Notes: generated by a model not told the origin, from the sequence alone. A stretch of DNA of 64,000 bases from UBA4421 sp028228615 (GCA_028228615.1 JAOJBS010000008.1:1-64000), one strand, 5' to 3'; positions 39,200 to 48,093 are shown, counted from the stretch's first letter. Made by a program: numbers and translations.

Positions 39200-39205
39200 A
39201 GACCA

Positions 39206-39574
39206 ATGATTCAGACAGAAACAATGCTCGAGATTGCTGACAACAGCGGTGCTCGAAGAGTTCAGTGTATTAAGGTTCTAGGCGGAAGCCACAGGCGTTA
39301 TGCGGGTATTGGCGATGTGATTAAGGTCACAGTTAAAGAAGCCATTCCGCGCGGTCGTGTGAAAAAAGGCCAAGTGATGGACGCTGTAGTTGTACGTACG
39401 CGCAAAGGCGTTCGTCGTCCAGACGGCTCGTTGATTAAATTCGATCACAATGCAGCGGTTCTGCTCAACGCTCAGAAGCAGCCAGTAGGCACGCGTATCT
39501 TCGGGCCGGTGACTCGCGAGCTCAGAACAGAAAAGTTCATGCGCATTGTTTCCTTAGCGCCTGAAGTACTTTAA
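39206..39574 (+). CDS. rplN: 50S ribosomal protein L14
   Basis: 122 residues, start IQTETMLEIADNSGARRVQC. The family signature KVTVKEAIPRGRVKKG appears near 40-55. L14 contacts 16S helix 14 and is the docking site of the silencing factor RsfS, whose gene is at 57070. Confidence 0.98.
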   Translation: MIQTETMLEIADNSGARRVQCIKVLGGSHRRYAGIGDVIKVTVKEAIPRGRVKKGQVMDAVVVRTRKGVRRPDGSLIKFDHNAAVLLNAQKQPVGTRIFGPVTRELRTEKFMRIVSLAPEVL

Positions 39575-39615
39575 GTACAAAAACAGATTAATAGAGATCC
39601 TAAGAGATTGTCGGC

Positions 39616-39930
39616 ATGTTAAAGATCAAGAAAAAAGATGAAGTGGTAGTAGTTGCCGGTCGTGACAAAGGACGTCGCGGCGAAGTATTGCGCGTCATGA
39701 AAGACGGCAGACTTATGGTTGCTGGTATTAACATGGTTAAGAAGCACAAGCGCCCTAACCCTAATACAGGTGACCAAGGTGGAATCGTTCCTCAGGAAGC
39801 ACCGATTCAAGGCTCTAACGTTGCAATCTGGAATCATGAAAGCGAGAAGGCAGACAAAGTAGGTTTGCGCATTGAAGATGGAAGGAAAATCCGCTTCTTC
39901 AAATCAAACGGCAAAGAGATTGAAGACTAA
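39616..39930 (+). CDS. rplX: 50S ribosomal protein L24
   Basis: 104 residues with a KOW motif, KDEVVVVAGRDKGRRGEVLRV (near 6-26). It is an assembly initiator that binds the 5' end of 23S rRNA. Its stop is 2 nt before rplE. Confidence 0.98.
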   Translation: MLKIKKKDEVVVVAGRDKGRRGEVLRVMKDGRLMVAGINMVKKHKRPNPNTGDQGGIVPQEAPIQGSNVAIWNHESEKADKVGLRIEDGRKIRFFKSNGKEIED

Positions 39931-39932
39931 AC

Positions 39933-40472
39933 ATGTCTAATTTATACGAACATTATAGAACAGAGCTTCATCCCAAGTTGCAAAAAGACTTGGCGATCAG
40001 TAATCCCATGGAAGTGCCTAAGATTACTAAAGTAACCCTGAACATGGGTGTAGGCGAAGCGATTACAGACCGTAAAGTAATGGATGCCGCAGTATCAGAT
40101 ATGACTGCCATCGCAGGACAGCAGCCCGTTATTTGCTTGGCTCGCCGTTCAGAAGCAGGGTTCAAGATCCGTGAGGGTTATCCAATTGGCTGCAAAGTGA
40201 CTTTACGTAGGGAAAAGATGTACGACTTTATCGAACGTCTAGTGAGCATCGCTATCCCCCGTATGCGTGATTTTCGTGGTTTGAATCCTAAGTCGTTCGA
40301 TGGCCGTGGCAATTTCAGCATGGGCCTTACTGAGCAAATCGTATTTGCTGAGATAGATTACGACAAGATCGATAAGATTCGCGGTCTAGACATCTGTGTG
40401 ACGACCACAGCAAAAACAAATGAAGCGGCACTTGAGCTATTAAAAGCATTCAAGTTTCCTTTCCGTACATAG
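39933..40472 (+). CDS. rplE: 50S ribosomal protein L5
   Basis: 179 residues that bind 5S rRNA and the P-site tRNA. LNMGVGEAITDRKVMDAAV near 35-53 and the C-terminal segment ICVTTTAKTNEAALELLKAF are typical. The start is 2 nt after rplX. No obvious copy of the E. coli S8-binding hairpin was recognised here. Confidence 0.98.
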   Translation: MSNLYEHYRTELHPKLQKDLAISNPMEVPKITKVTLNMGVGEAITDRKVMDAAVSDMTAIAGQQPVICLARRSEAGFKIREGYPIGCKVTLRREKMYDFIERLVSIAIPRMRDFRGLNPKSFDGRGNFSMGLTEQIVFAEIDYDKIDKIRGLDICVTTTAKTNEAALELLKAFKFPFRT

Positions 40473-40486
40473 AGAAGAGATTAGTT

Positions 40487-40792
40487 ATGGCAAAGCGTTC
40501 CATGATTGAAAGAGAGAAGAAGCGTGCAGACATCCGAGGCAAGTTCGGTGCAAAGCGTGCAGCTCTTAAAGCGATTATTTCTGACCGTAACGTATCCGAT
40601 GAGGATCGTTGGGATGCCCAGTTGAAGTTACAGGCACAGCCTCGTGACGCCAGCGCAGTTCGACATCAAAGACGTTGTGGCATAACCGGTCGTCCTCATG
40701 GCGTTTACCGCAAGTTTGGTCTTTCGCGAAATATGTTGCGCGAAGCAGCTATGCGCGGCGATGTTCCCGGTTTAGTCAAGGCCAGCTGGTAG
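40487..40792 (+). CDS. rpsN: 30S ribosomal protein S14 (zinc-free type)
   Basis: 101 residues, the long zinc-independent form. It has RRCGITGRPHGVYRKFGLSR (near 62-81) with a single cysteine and no CxxC pairs. This contrasts with rpmJ, which has a full zinc ribbon. Confidence 0.98.
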   Translation: MAKRSMIEREKKRADIRGKFGAKRAALKAIISDRNVSDEDRWDAQLKLQAQPRDASAVRHQRRCGITGRPHGVYRKFGLSRNMLREAAMRGDVPGLVKASW

Positions 40793-40801
40793 GTAATTAT
40801 T

Positions 40802-41194
40802 ATGACAATGCAAGATCCAATAGCTGACCTGCTTACTCGCGTAAGAAACGCCCAGATGGCGGGTCACGTAACTGTGCAAATGCCCAATTCCAAGGGTAAG
40901 CGAGCGATTTTAGATGTGCTTCAGAGTGAAGGCTTCATTCTAGGGTACTCCGTGAGTGATGAAGTTAAGTCAAACATCACAGTTGAGCTTAAGTATCACA
41001 ACGGCTCACCAGTCATTGAAGAGATTTCGCGTGTTAGCCGTCCAGGGCTGCGAATCTACAAAGAAAGTAATGATATCCCTAAGGTCCGCGGTGGACTTGG
41101 GGTGGCGATAGTCAGCACCAATAAGGGTGTGATGACCGACAAGAACGCACGATCTCAAGGGATTGGTGGCGAAGTACTTTGTACGGTTTTTTAG
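40802..41194 (+). CDS. rpsH: 30S ribosomal protein S8
   Basis: 130 residues, start TMQDPIADLLTRVRNAQMAG, C-terminal VAIVSTNKGVMTDKNARSQG and GGEVLCTVF. S8 binds 16S helix 21 and represses the spc operon in E. coli. rplF follows after 10 nt. Confidence 0.98.
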   Translation: MTMQDPIADLLTRVRNAQMAGHVTVQMPNSKGKRAILDVLQSEGFILGYSVSDEVKSNITVELKYHNGSPVIEEISRVSRPGLRIYKESNDIPKVRGGLGVAIVSTNKGVMTDKNARSQGIGGEVLCTVF

Positions 41195-41204
41195 GGGAAC
41201 TTTA

Positions 41205-41738
41205 ATGTCTCGCGTAGCAAACAACCCAGTCGTTCTACCTTCAGGTTTAGAAGTAAAGATCGACGGCCAGCACTTCTCAGTGAAGGGCGGAAAAGGCCAA
41301 ATGGAAATGAATATCCATGAATATGTTGCTCTTAAGCAAGAAGATGGCGAGTTGCGTGTAAGCGCTCAGTCAGAAGCTCGCGAAGCAGATGCAATGGCCG
41401 GCACCATGCGTGCATTGGTACAGAATATGGTTACAGGTGTAACCACAGGGTTCGAACGTAAGTTAGAACTTCAAGGTGTTGGTTACAGAGCCGCGTCGCA
41501 GGGTAGTGCATTGACCCTGCAATTAGGTTTCTCTCACCCGGTTGTGTATACGTTGCCTGAAGGCATTTCGGCAACCACCCCGAGCCAAACCGAAGTTGTA
41601 ATTGCCGGTATGGACAAGCAGCAGGTTGGCCAAGTGTGTGCAGAGATCAGAGCATTCAGACCGCCAGAGCCATATAAGGGCAAGGGTGTCCGGTATGCAG
41701 GCGAGTACGTACGACGTAAAGAAGCCAAAAAGAAGTAA
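41205..41738 (+). CDS. rplF: 50S ribosomal protein L6
   Basis: 177 residues from the ATG at 41205 (SRVANNPVVLPSGLEV). An in-frame ATG at 41163 lies inside rpsH and adds nothing conserved. The C-terminal signature PEPYKGKGVRYAGEYVRRKE is complete. After rplF comes a 130-nt gap, much longer than usual in a spc operon. Confidence 0.98.
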   Translation: MSRVANNPVVLPSGLEVKIDGQHFSVKGGKGQMEMNIHEYVALKQEDGELRVSAQSEAREADAMAGTMRALVQNMVTGVTTGFERKLELQGVGYRAASQGSALTLQLGFSHPVVYTLPEGISATTPSQTEVVIAGMDKQQVGQVCAEIRAFRPPEPYKGKGVRYAGEYVRRKEAKKK

Positions 41739-41825
41739 TTAGTTTAATAGTCACACTCTTTTGTGGTGCGGGGGAAATCCAAACCTTACTTAGAGATGGA
41801 CTGTTGAAGAATATAGAAACGGATC

Positions 41826-41845
41826 GCGCGACTTTTGAGTCGCGC
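41826..41845. other. Perfect hairpin in the rplF-rplR spacer
   Basis: GCGCGACT (41826-41833) and AGTCGCGC (41838-41845) form 8 bp with loop TTTG. It sits 23 nt before the rplR start in a 130-nt spacer. It is followed by AAAATGG rather than T residues, so it is not a standard terminator on the plus strand. Confidence 0.6.
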
Positions 41846-41868
41846 AAAATGGAAACCAGGTTCGAAGC

Positions 41869-42219
41869 ATGAACAGTAAGAAATCAAGCAGATTAAGAAG
41901 AGCGCGTCGCAGCCGCATGAAAATGCGTGAGCTGGGTGCTGTTCGTTTATCAGTCAATCGCACACCTCGGCACATATATGCTCAGGTGATTTCTGCCGAT
42001 GGCGGAACCATTTTGGCTCAAGCGTCTACCTTAGAAGAGGCATTACGTGGGCCAGCTACTGGTAACGTTGAAACGGCGGCAAAAGTCGGCGCATTGGTTG
42101 CAGAGCGAGCGAAAGAGCAAGGCGTAAAAGCTGTTGCATTTGATCGATCAGGTTTTAAGTATCACGGACGAGTAAAAGCATTAGCAGATGCCGCTCGCGA
42201 AGGCGGATTGGAGTTCTAA
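41869..42219 (+). CDS. rplR: 50S ribosomal protein L18
   Basis: 116 residues, start KKSSRLRRARRSRMKMRELG, C-terminal VAFDRSGFKYHGRVKALADA. It binds 5S rRNA with L5. The next gene, rpsE, starts directly after its stop codon. Confidence 0.98.
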   Translation: MNSKKSSRLRRARRSRMKMRELGAVRLSVNRTPRHIYAQVISADGGTILAQASTLEEALRGPATGNVETAAKVGALVAERAKEQGVKAVAFDRSGFKYHGRVKALADAAREGGLEF

Positions 42220-42723
42220 ATGGCTTATACCGATAAAGTAGAAGAAGAAGGATTAGTTGAGAAGCTAGTTCAGGTAAACCGAGTTGCCAAAGTTGTTAAG
42301 GGCGGCCGAATTTTTGGTTTCACCGCACTGACAGTAGTCGGCGACGGCAATGGCCGAGTTGGTTTTGGTCGTGGTAAAGCGCGCGAAGTGCCTACTGCAA
42401 TCCAAAAAGCAATGGAGTCTGCACGCCGTAATATGGTCGATGTAGACCTCAATGGCGGCACCTTATGGTATGCCACCACAGCACGTCACTCGGCGTCTAA
42501 GGTATTCATGCAACCTGCATCGGAAGGTACGGGTGTAATTGCTGGTGGCACAATGCGAGCTGTTTTAGAAGCTGCGGGTGTTCACAACGTTTTAGCTAAG
42601 TGCTACGGATCAACAAATCCAGTTAACGTGGTTAGAGCAACGTTTAAGGCGCTGATGGGTGTTAAGTCCCCCGAGCGTGTTGCTGAAAAGCGCGGCAAGA
42701 CTGTCGACAATATTGTCGCTTAA
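42220..42723 (+). CDS. rpsE: 30S ribosomal protein S5
   Basis: 167 residues. The N-terminal double-stranded-RNA-like domain has KVVKGGRIFGFTALTVVGDG and GRVGFGRGKAREVP (near 22-61). The loop where spectinomycin-resistance changes arise (VAKVVKGGR) looks wild type. Confidence 0.98.
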   Translation: MAYTDKVEEEGLVEKLVQVNRVAKVVKGGRIFGFTALTVVGDGNGRVGFGRGKAREVPTAIQKAMESARRNMVDVDLNGGTLWYATTARHSASKVFMQPASEGTGVIAGGTMRAVLEAAGVHNVLAKCYGSTNPVNVVRATFKALMGVKSPERVAEKRGKTVDNIVA

Positions 42724-42738
42724 GGCTGAGGCAGAGTT

Positions 42739-42927
42739 ATGAGCAGTAAATCTATTAGCGTGACCCTGACTAAAAGTCCGATTGGTCGTTTAAAGAATCA
42801 CAAAGCCTGTTTGGTAGGTTTAGGTCTTCGCCGTATTGGTCACACAGTGACTGTTGAAGACACACCTTCCGTACGAGGAATGATTAATCGTGTGCACTAT
42901 ATGGTGCATGTCGAGGGAGAATCCTAA
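42739..42927 (+). CDS. rpmD: 50S ribosomal protein L30
   Basis: 62 residues, single ferredoxin-like domain: VTLTKSPIGRLKNHKACLVG and RRIGHTVTVEDTPSVRGMIN. The last base of its stop is the first of the rplO ATG. Confidence 0.97.
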   Translation: MSSKSISVTLTKSPIGRLKNHKACLVGLGLRRIGHTVTVEDTPSVRGMINRVHYMVHVEGES

Positions 42928-43433
42928 TGCATTTGAATGATCTACACCCTGCCGATGGCAGTCACAAAACCAAGCGTCGCGTTGGTCGCGGAGCAGGGTC
43001 TGGTTGGGGTAAGACCTCTGGTCGTGGTCAGAAAGGTCAGAAGGCTCGTTCTGGCGGCGGCGTTCGTCCTGGTTTTGAAGGCGGTCAGTTGCCCTTACAA
43101 ATGCGTATTCCTAAGTTTGGTTTTCGTTCACGCGTAAGCTTGTCCACAACCGAGGTTCGGTTGAGCGAATTGGCGAAAGTTGAAGGCGACTTGATCACTC
43201 TAGAGACGCTGAAAGCTGCAAACGTAGTAAGAAGAGACATGAAGCGCGCGCGCATCATGTTGTCAGGTGCTGTAGCTAAAGCTTACAAGGTTGAAGACGC
43301 AAACATCGGTGTAACAAAAGGCGCTCAAGCGGCTATTGAAGCAGCGGGTGGATCTGTAGTCGCTTTCGAAGCGCCAGTTCCAGGTAAATTGCAAAAGAAA
43401 GAACGTAAAGAAGAGGCGGCAGCTGCGGAGTAG
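42927..43433 (+). CDS. rplO: 50S ribosomal protein L15
   Basis: 168 residues, about 24 more than E. coli. The N-terminal Gly/Lys-rich part KRRVGRGAGSGWGKTSGRGQ and GFEGGQLPLQMRIPKFGF are standard. The extra length is a charged C-terminal tail (LQKKERKEEAAAAE). Translation is coupled to rpmD. Confidence 0.98.
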   Translation: MHLNDLHPADGSHKTKRRVGRGAGSGWGKTSGRGQKGQKARSGGGVRPGFEGGQLPLQMRIPKFGFRSRVSLSTTEVRLSELAKVEGDLITLETLKAANVVRRDMKRARIMLSGAVAKAYKVEDANIGVTKGAQAAIEAAGGSVVAFEAPVPGKLQKKERKEEAAAAE

Positions 43434-43503
43434 TCGTTAAGACACCGCACTGAATACTCAACATACTAATTTGAAAACTAGTTAAAGAAACACAGAAAAA
43501 ATA

Positions 43504-44838
43504 ATGTCCAATAACCAACAAGATGTAGCTAATCAGCTAGCAGGAAATCAGGCGGGGGTTGCAGAACTCCGCAGCCGCCTGCTGTTCGTGCTGTTTGCCT
43601 TGTTGGTTTATAGAATTGGTACACACATTCCCGTTCCTGGCATTGACCCCGCGCAGTTGCAGGCCATCTTTAATCAGAACCAAGGCGGCATTCTCGAACT
43701 GTTTAATATGTTTTCGGGCGGTGCGTGGGAACGTATGAGTATTCTGGCGTTAGGTGTAATTCCTTATATTACCGCCAGCATTATTATGAATTTGTTGACC
43801 ATGATGTGGCCTCAATTCCAGCAATGGCGCAAAGAGGGCGACGCAGGTCGTAGAAAGATTACACGCGCAACCCGCCTTCTAACTTTGGGTATTGCGCTAA
43901 TTCAAGGCACCTCACTAGCGGTGACCTTAGCAAATCAAGGCCTTGCTTTTGAAAGTGGTTTTGCATTTACGTTTGTTGCCACTTTGACATTGGTGACCGG
44001 CTCCATCTTTATGATGTGGCTCGGAGAGCAGATTACCGAACGCGGCGTTGGAAACGGGATATCGCTGCTGATTTTCTCTGGCATTGTGTCAGGGTTCCCG
44101 TCAGCGCTAGGCCAAATGTTCGAGGCAGCGCGCCTTGGTAATATTAATATCATAGCGCTGTTAGCAATGGGCGTACTTGCTATAGCAATCGTCTGGTTCG
44201 TGGTTCGGGTTGAACGTGGTCAACGTAGGATCACGGTGAACTACGCCAAAAAACAGCAGGGGCGTCGAGTGTTCCAGGCCCAAAGCAGCCACTTGCCCTT
44301 AAAAATTAATATGGCCGGTGTTATTCCAGCTATTTTTGCGTCGAGCTTACTTTTGGCGCCTGCGTCCATGGCCAGTTGGTTTGGTAGCAATCCGGGTATG
44401 GGCGCATTACAAGAAATCGCGCTTGTGTTATCTCCAGGGCAACCGCTGTATATAATGATGTTTGCAGCAGGGATCATATTTTTTAGCTTCTTTTACACCG
44501 CCATTATGTTTGACCCTAAGGATGTCGCGGACAACCTGAAGAAGCAGGGCGCCTATGTGCCGGGGATACGTCCTGGGCAGCAGACTTCTAAATATATCGA
44601 TGATGTGATCACCCGACTCACCGTTTTCGGCGCACTTTATGTGACCTTGGTGTGTTTGTTACCCGAGTTTATGGTGGTCTTTTTTAATACCTCTTTTCAA
44701 CTAGGCGGAACCGCAGTACTTATCGTGGTTGTGGTAGCAATGGACTTCATGTCACAAGTGCAGTCACACCTGATGAGTAGCCAGTACGCGAAGTTGATGG
44801 AAAAGTCGAAACTACAAAACTATGGGCGGCGTCGTTAA
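43504..44838 (+). CDS. secY: Preprotein translocase subunit SecY
   Basis: 444 residues with ten predicted membrane helices, forming the protein-conducting channel with SecE (17145). Signature VYRIGTHIPVPGID near 34-47 and the plug region GGILELFNMFSGGAWERMSI (near 60-80) are clear. The cytoplasmic loops that bind the ribosome and SecA carry the basic segment VERGQRRITVNYAKKQ. It starts 70 nt after rplO. Confidence 0.98.
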   Translation: MSNNQQDVANQLAGNQAGVAELRSRLLFVLFALLVYRIGTHIPVPGIDPAQLQAIFNQNQGGILELFNMFSGGAWERMSILALGVIPYITASIIMNLLTMMWPQFQQWRKEGDAGRRKITRATRLLTLGIALIQGTSLAVTLANQGLAFESGFAFTFVATLTLVTGSIFMMWLGEQITERGVGNGISLLIFSGIVSGFPSALGQMFEAARLGNINIIALLAMGVLAIAIVWFVVRVERGQRRITVNYAKKQQGRRVFQAQSSHLPLKINMAGVIPAIFASSLLLAPASMASWFGSNPGMGALQEIALVLSPGQPLYIMMFAAGIIFFSFFYTAIMFDPKDVADNLKKQGAYVPGIRPGQQTSKYIDDVITRLTVFGALYVTLVCLLPEFMVVFFNTSFQLGGTAVLIVVVVAMDFMSQVQSHLMSSQYAKLMEKSKLQNYGRRR

Positions 44839-44862
44839 TCGACCCCCATTTGGTAGGAAACT

Positions 44863-44979
44863 ATGAAAGTAAGAGCATCAGTAAAGAAAATTTGTCGGAA
44901 CTGCAAAGTCGTAAAGCGCAAAGGCGTTGTACGAGTTATTTGCAGCTCTGAACCTCGCCATAAACAGCGCCAAGGGTAG
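44863..44979 (+). CDS. rpmJ: 50S ribosomal protein L36
   Basis: A 38-residue protein, translated by hand: start KVRASVKKICRNCKVVKRKG, end SEPRHKQRQG. It is the zinc-binding type, with ligands C11, C14, C27 and H33. It lies between secY and rpsM, the standard spc-alpha junction. Confidence 0.97.
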   Translation: MKVRASVKKICRNCKVVKRKGVVRVICSSEPRHKQRQG

Positions 44980-45018
44980 TTGGCAGTTATGGCATCAAGT
45001 GTAAGACGGAGCGAATAG

Positions 45019-45375
45019 ATGGCACGTATTGCCGGAATCAATATACCGGATCACAAGCACGCAAGGGTCTCGTTGACATATATCTTCGGGATTGGGCCAA
45101 CCACTGCAGTGAAAATCTGTAGTCTGGCTGGTGTGCAACCGGAAACTAAGATTGGTGAGTTAGACGAAGCGAACCTGGACGCAATTCGAAATGAAGTTGC
45201 AAAGTTCACGGTAGAGGGCGACCTACGTCGAGAAACATCCATGAACATCAAGCGATTGATGGATCTAGGTTGTTATCGCGGAATCCGTCATCGTCGGCAC
45301 TTGCCAGTGCATGGACAGAGAACAAAAACCAATGCGCGCACCCGTAAGGGCCCGCGTCGTCCGATCCGTAGATAG
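45019..45375 (+). CDS. rpsM: 30S ribosomal protein S13
   Basis: 118 residues. It begins ARIAGINIPDHKHARVSLTYI and ends in the basic tail with GQRTKTNARTRKGPRRPIRR that touches the P-site tRNA. It opens the alpha operon portion. Confidence 0.98.
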   Translation: MARIAGINIPDHKHARVSLTYIFGIGPTTAVKICSLAGVQPETKIGELDEANLDAIRNEVAKFTVEGDLRRETSMNIKRLMDLGCYRGIRHRRHLPVHGQRTKTNARTRKGPRRPIRR

Positions 45376-45395
45376 GACAAGGTAGAGAAACAAAT

Positions 45396-45770
45396 ATGGC
45401 TGAACGTAAAAAAGCTAAACGTGTTGTCGTAGACGGATTGGCGCATATCCATGCGTCTTTCAACAATACGATCATTACGATTACCGATCGACAAGGCAAT
45501 GCGCTGAGTTGGGCAACTTCTGGTGGCTCAGGTTTTAGGGGGTCACGTAAAAGTACTCCGTTCGCAGCGCAAATCGCGGCTGAAAAAGCCAGCCTAGTTG
45601 CTGTTGAATTTGGTATGAAGAGTGTAGATGTTTTCGTTAAGGGACCTGGTCCAGGTCGCGAGTCTGCAGTTCGCGCCATAAACGCGGCAGGCCTTAAAAT
45701 AAACAGCATCGCAGATGTAACACCAATTCCTCACAATGGCTGTCGCCCACCTAAGCGCCGTCGCGTTTAA
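45396..45770 (+). CDS. rpsK: 30S ribosomal protein S11
   Basis: 124 residues, with the signature VDVFVKGPGPGRESAVRA and C-terminal DVTPIPHNGCRPPKRRRV. An Asn-Gly in this tail (PHNG) is the isoaspartate site known in E. coli S11. It forms the platform near the E-site mRNA. Confidence 0.98.
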   Translation: MAERKKAKRVVVDGLAHIHASFNNTIITITDRQGNALSWATSGGSGFRGSRKSTPFAAQIAAEKASLVAVEFGMKSVDVFVKGPGPGRESAVRAINAAGLKINSIADVTPIPHNGCRPPKRRRV

Positions 45771-45814
45771 GTGCTGGGAATTGTAATGATGCATAATCGA
45801 ATGGAGAAATAGGT

Positions 45815-46435
45815 ATGGGTCGGTATTTAGGTCCAAAACTCAAGTTAAGTCGTCGAGAAGGCACTGACCTCTTCCTAAAGAGCGGTGTTCGTCCTATCGA
45901 TTCAAAGTGCAAGATTGATAATGCACCTGGCATGCACGGTCTACGTCGTGGACGTTTATCGGACTACGCAGTTCAGTTGCGCGAGAAGCAGAAGGTTCGC
46001 CGTATCTACGGTGTACTGGAGAAGCAGTTCCGTAATTACTACAAGAAAGCAGACCGTAAGCAGGGCGCCACAGGCGAAAACTTGTTGAAGTTACTTGAGT
46101 GCCGGTTAGACAACGTGGTCTATCGCATGGGCTTTGGTTCTACAAGAGCCGAGTCACGCCAACTGGTTTCGCATAAGTCGGTTACCGTTAACGGTCACTG
46201 GGTCAACATTGCGTCATATCAAGTTAAAGCTGGCGACGTCGTTGCCATTGCTGAAAAATCTCGCGGTCAACTGCGCATCCAAGCGGCATTACAATTGTCT
46301 AGTCAACGTGGCGAGATCGATTGGGTCGAGGTAAGCGCAGACAAATTTGAAGGTACTTTCAAGCGTCTACCAGATCGCGAAGAGCTGCCGTCAGAGATCA
46401 ACGAAAACTTGATCGTAGAACTTTACTCTAAGTAA
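45815..46435 (+). CDS. rpsD: 30S ribosomal protein S4
   Basis: 206 residues, start GRYLGPKLKLSRREGTDLFL, with an S4 domain from about residue 97 (RLDNVVYRMGFGSTRAESRQ). S4 starts 30S assembly and represses the alpha operon in E. coli. Confidence 0.98.
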   Translation: MGRYLGPKLKLSRREGTDLFLKSGVRPIDSKCKIDNAPGMHGLRRGRLSDYAVQLREKQKVRRIYGVLEKQFRNYYKKADRKQGATGENLLKLLECRLDNVVYRMGFGSTRAESRQLVSHKSVTVNGHWVNIASYQVKAGDVVAIAEKSRGQLRIQAALQLSSQRGEIDWVEVSADKFEGTFKRLPDREELPSEINENLIVELYSK

Positions 46436-46474
46436 TTTATTGGGCGCGCTGGCGCCTCTTTGGGAGACAAATAT

Positions 46475-47476
46475 ATGTCACAGTTGGCAAACGAATTTCT
46501 GACTCCACGAAATATTGAAGTGCAATCTGATAGCCCGTTTCGCTCTAAGGTCACCTTAGAGCCATTAGAGCGCGGCTTTGGTCACACTCTGGGCAACACG
46601 CTGCGTAGAATTTTGTTGTCGTCTATGCCTGGTTGCGCAATCACCGAAGTTCAGATCGACGGTGTTTTGCACGAGTACAGTACTATAGAAGGCGTTCAAG
46701 AAGATGTTATTGATATCCTTCTTAACCTGAAAGACATCAGCATCGTCATGCACAATCAGGATCACGGCACTATTGTTCTGGCTAAGAGCGGCGCAGGCGT
46801 AGTTACTGCCGGTGACTTCCAGTTGTCAGAAGACATTGAGATAGCCAATCCAGATCACGTGGTTTGCAACTTGAACGCCAGTGGTTCGATTCGTATCGAA
46901 GCAAAGGTCACTAGAGGTCGTGGGTACGTTCCAGTGGATTCTCAAGCAACAGCAAGCAGCGAAGAGGACACCGGTCGTCCAATTGGCTCATTGCGTTTGG
47001 ATGCGTCTTATAGCCCATTGCGTAGAGTCTCCTACAGTGTAGAAAGCACTCGTGTAGAGCAGCGTACTGACTTAGACAAGTTAGTTCTAGATTTAGAAAC
47101 TAATGGCACCATCGATCCAGAAGAAGCAATTAGAAGAGCAGCGACTATTCTTCAGCATCAACTGGCTGTGTTTGTCGACCTTGATAGCGAGAGCGAGCAG
47201 GTTGAAGAGGAGAAAGAAGATGAAGCCGATCCAATACTCATTCGTCCAGTAGACGATCTAGAATTGACCGTGCGTTCAGCGAACTGCCTTAAAGCAGAAA
47301 ATATTTACTACATTGGTGATCTGATTCAGCGCACCGAAGTAGAATTGTTGAAGACACCCAACTTGGGTAAGAAATCACTGACAGAAATCAAAGATGTCTT
47401 GGCATCTAGAGGCTTGTCATTGGGCATGCGCCTAGAAAATTGGCCGCCAGCAAATTTACATGGTGGCCGGATCTAA
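46475..47476 (+). CDS. rpoA: RNA polymerase alpha subunit
   Basis: 333 residues from the ATG at 46475, which has GGGAGA 7 nt upstream; a TTG at 46460 would add five residues. The N-terminal dimer domain has RGFGHTLGNTLRRILLSSMPG (near 34-54). The C-terminal domain (about 250-330) has RSANCLKAENIYYIGDLIQ and KKSLTEIKDVLASRGLSLGM for DNA and activator contact. The linker is acidic (SESEQVEEEKEDEADP). Confidence 0.99.
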   Translation: MSQLANEFLTPRNIEVQSDSPFRSKVTLEPLERGFGHTLGNTLRRILLSSMPGCAITEVQIDGVLHEYSTIEGVQEDVIDILLNLKDISIVMHNQDHGTIVLAKSGAGVVTAGDFQLSEDIEIANPDHVVCNLNASGSIRIEAKVTRGRGYVPVDSQATASSEEDTGRPIGSLRLDASYSPLRRVSYSVESTRVEQRTDLDKLVLDLETNGTIDPEEAIRRAATILQHQLAVFVDLDSESEQVEEEKEDEADPILIRPVDDLELTVRSANCLKAENIYYIGDLIQRTEVELLKTPNLGKKSLTEIKDVLASRGLSLGMRLENWPPANLHGGRI

Positions 47477-47562
47477 TCCAGGCACGACCCACGAGATAAC
47501 AGGATCTTAGAAATAGGATCGGCAAAAAAGCGTCAACTCGCTTATAGGTACAGGAACGAATA

Positions 47563-48087
47563 ATGCGTCATCGAAAGAGTGGCAGACAACTAAACCGAAA
47601 CAGCTCACACCGTCAGGCTATGTTTCGCAACATGGCTACATCTCTAATTGAGTGTGAAGTCATTAAAACTACACTGCCAAAAGCTAAAGAATTGCGTAAG
47701 GTTGCTGAACCGCTGATTACGTTAGCCAAGGAAGATTCGGTAGCAAATCGTCGTTTAGCTTTTGCTCGTACACGTAGCAAGGCAGCGGTAGGTAAGTTAT
47801 TCACCGAGCTCGGTCCACGCTACCAAGCGCGCCCTGGCGGTTATACACGCATTTTGAAGTGCGGTTTCCGTACCGGTGATGCAGCGCCAATGGCATACAT
47901 TGAGCTAGTTGGCCGCCCGATTGCTGAGGTAGAAGATTTCGACGCAGATTTAGCCGGTGCCGAAGAGGTGGTAGAAACAGTAGAAGAAACAGTAGAAGAA
48001 ACAGTAGAAGAAACAGAACCTGTTGTTGAAACCGCAGACGAAGCTGTAGCTGAGGAAGCTGAACAGGCAGATACAAAGAAGGACTAA
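47563..48087 (+). CDS. rplQ: 50S ribosomal protein L17 with acidic repeat tail
   Basis: 174 residues. The first ~125 are a normal L17 (RHRKSGRQLNRNSSHRQAMF; RPGGYTRILKCGFRTGDAAP). The C-terminal ~45 residues are an acidic tail built on V-E-E-T repeats, which E. coli L17 (127 residues) lacks. The DNA behind the tail is a 12-bp tandem repeat at 47980-48015. The ribosome site for the next gene lies in the last codons. Confidence 0.97.
   Translation: MRHRKSGRQLNRNSSHRQAMFRNMATSLIECEVIKTTLPKAKELRKVAEPLITLAKEDSVANRRLAFARTRSKAAVGKLFTELGPRYQARPGGYTRILKCGFRTGDAAPMAYIELVGRPIAEVEDFDADLAGAEEVVETVEETVEETVEETEPVVETADEAVAEEAEQADTKKD
47971..48015 (+). repeat. 12-bp tandem repeat coding for the L17 acidic tail
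   Basis: After a shortened unit GTAGAAACA (47971-47979), GTAGAAGAAACA occurs three times exactly (47980-48015), each coding for V-E-E-T. The repeat length keeps the frame, so copy number could change without breaking the gene. Confidence 0.85.
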
Positions 48088-48093
48088 ATCGTT

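Noticed and set aside
41163..41204. Longer rplF start at 41163
   Set aside because: The extra 14 codons are inside rpsH and unlike L6; the ATG at 41205 gives the family N-terminus.
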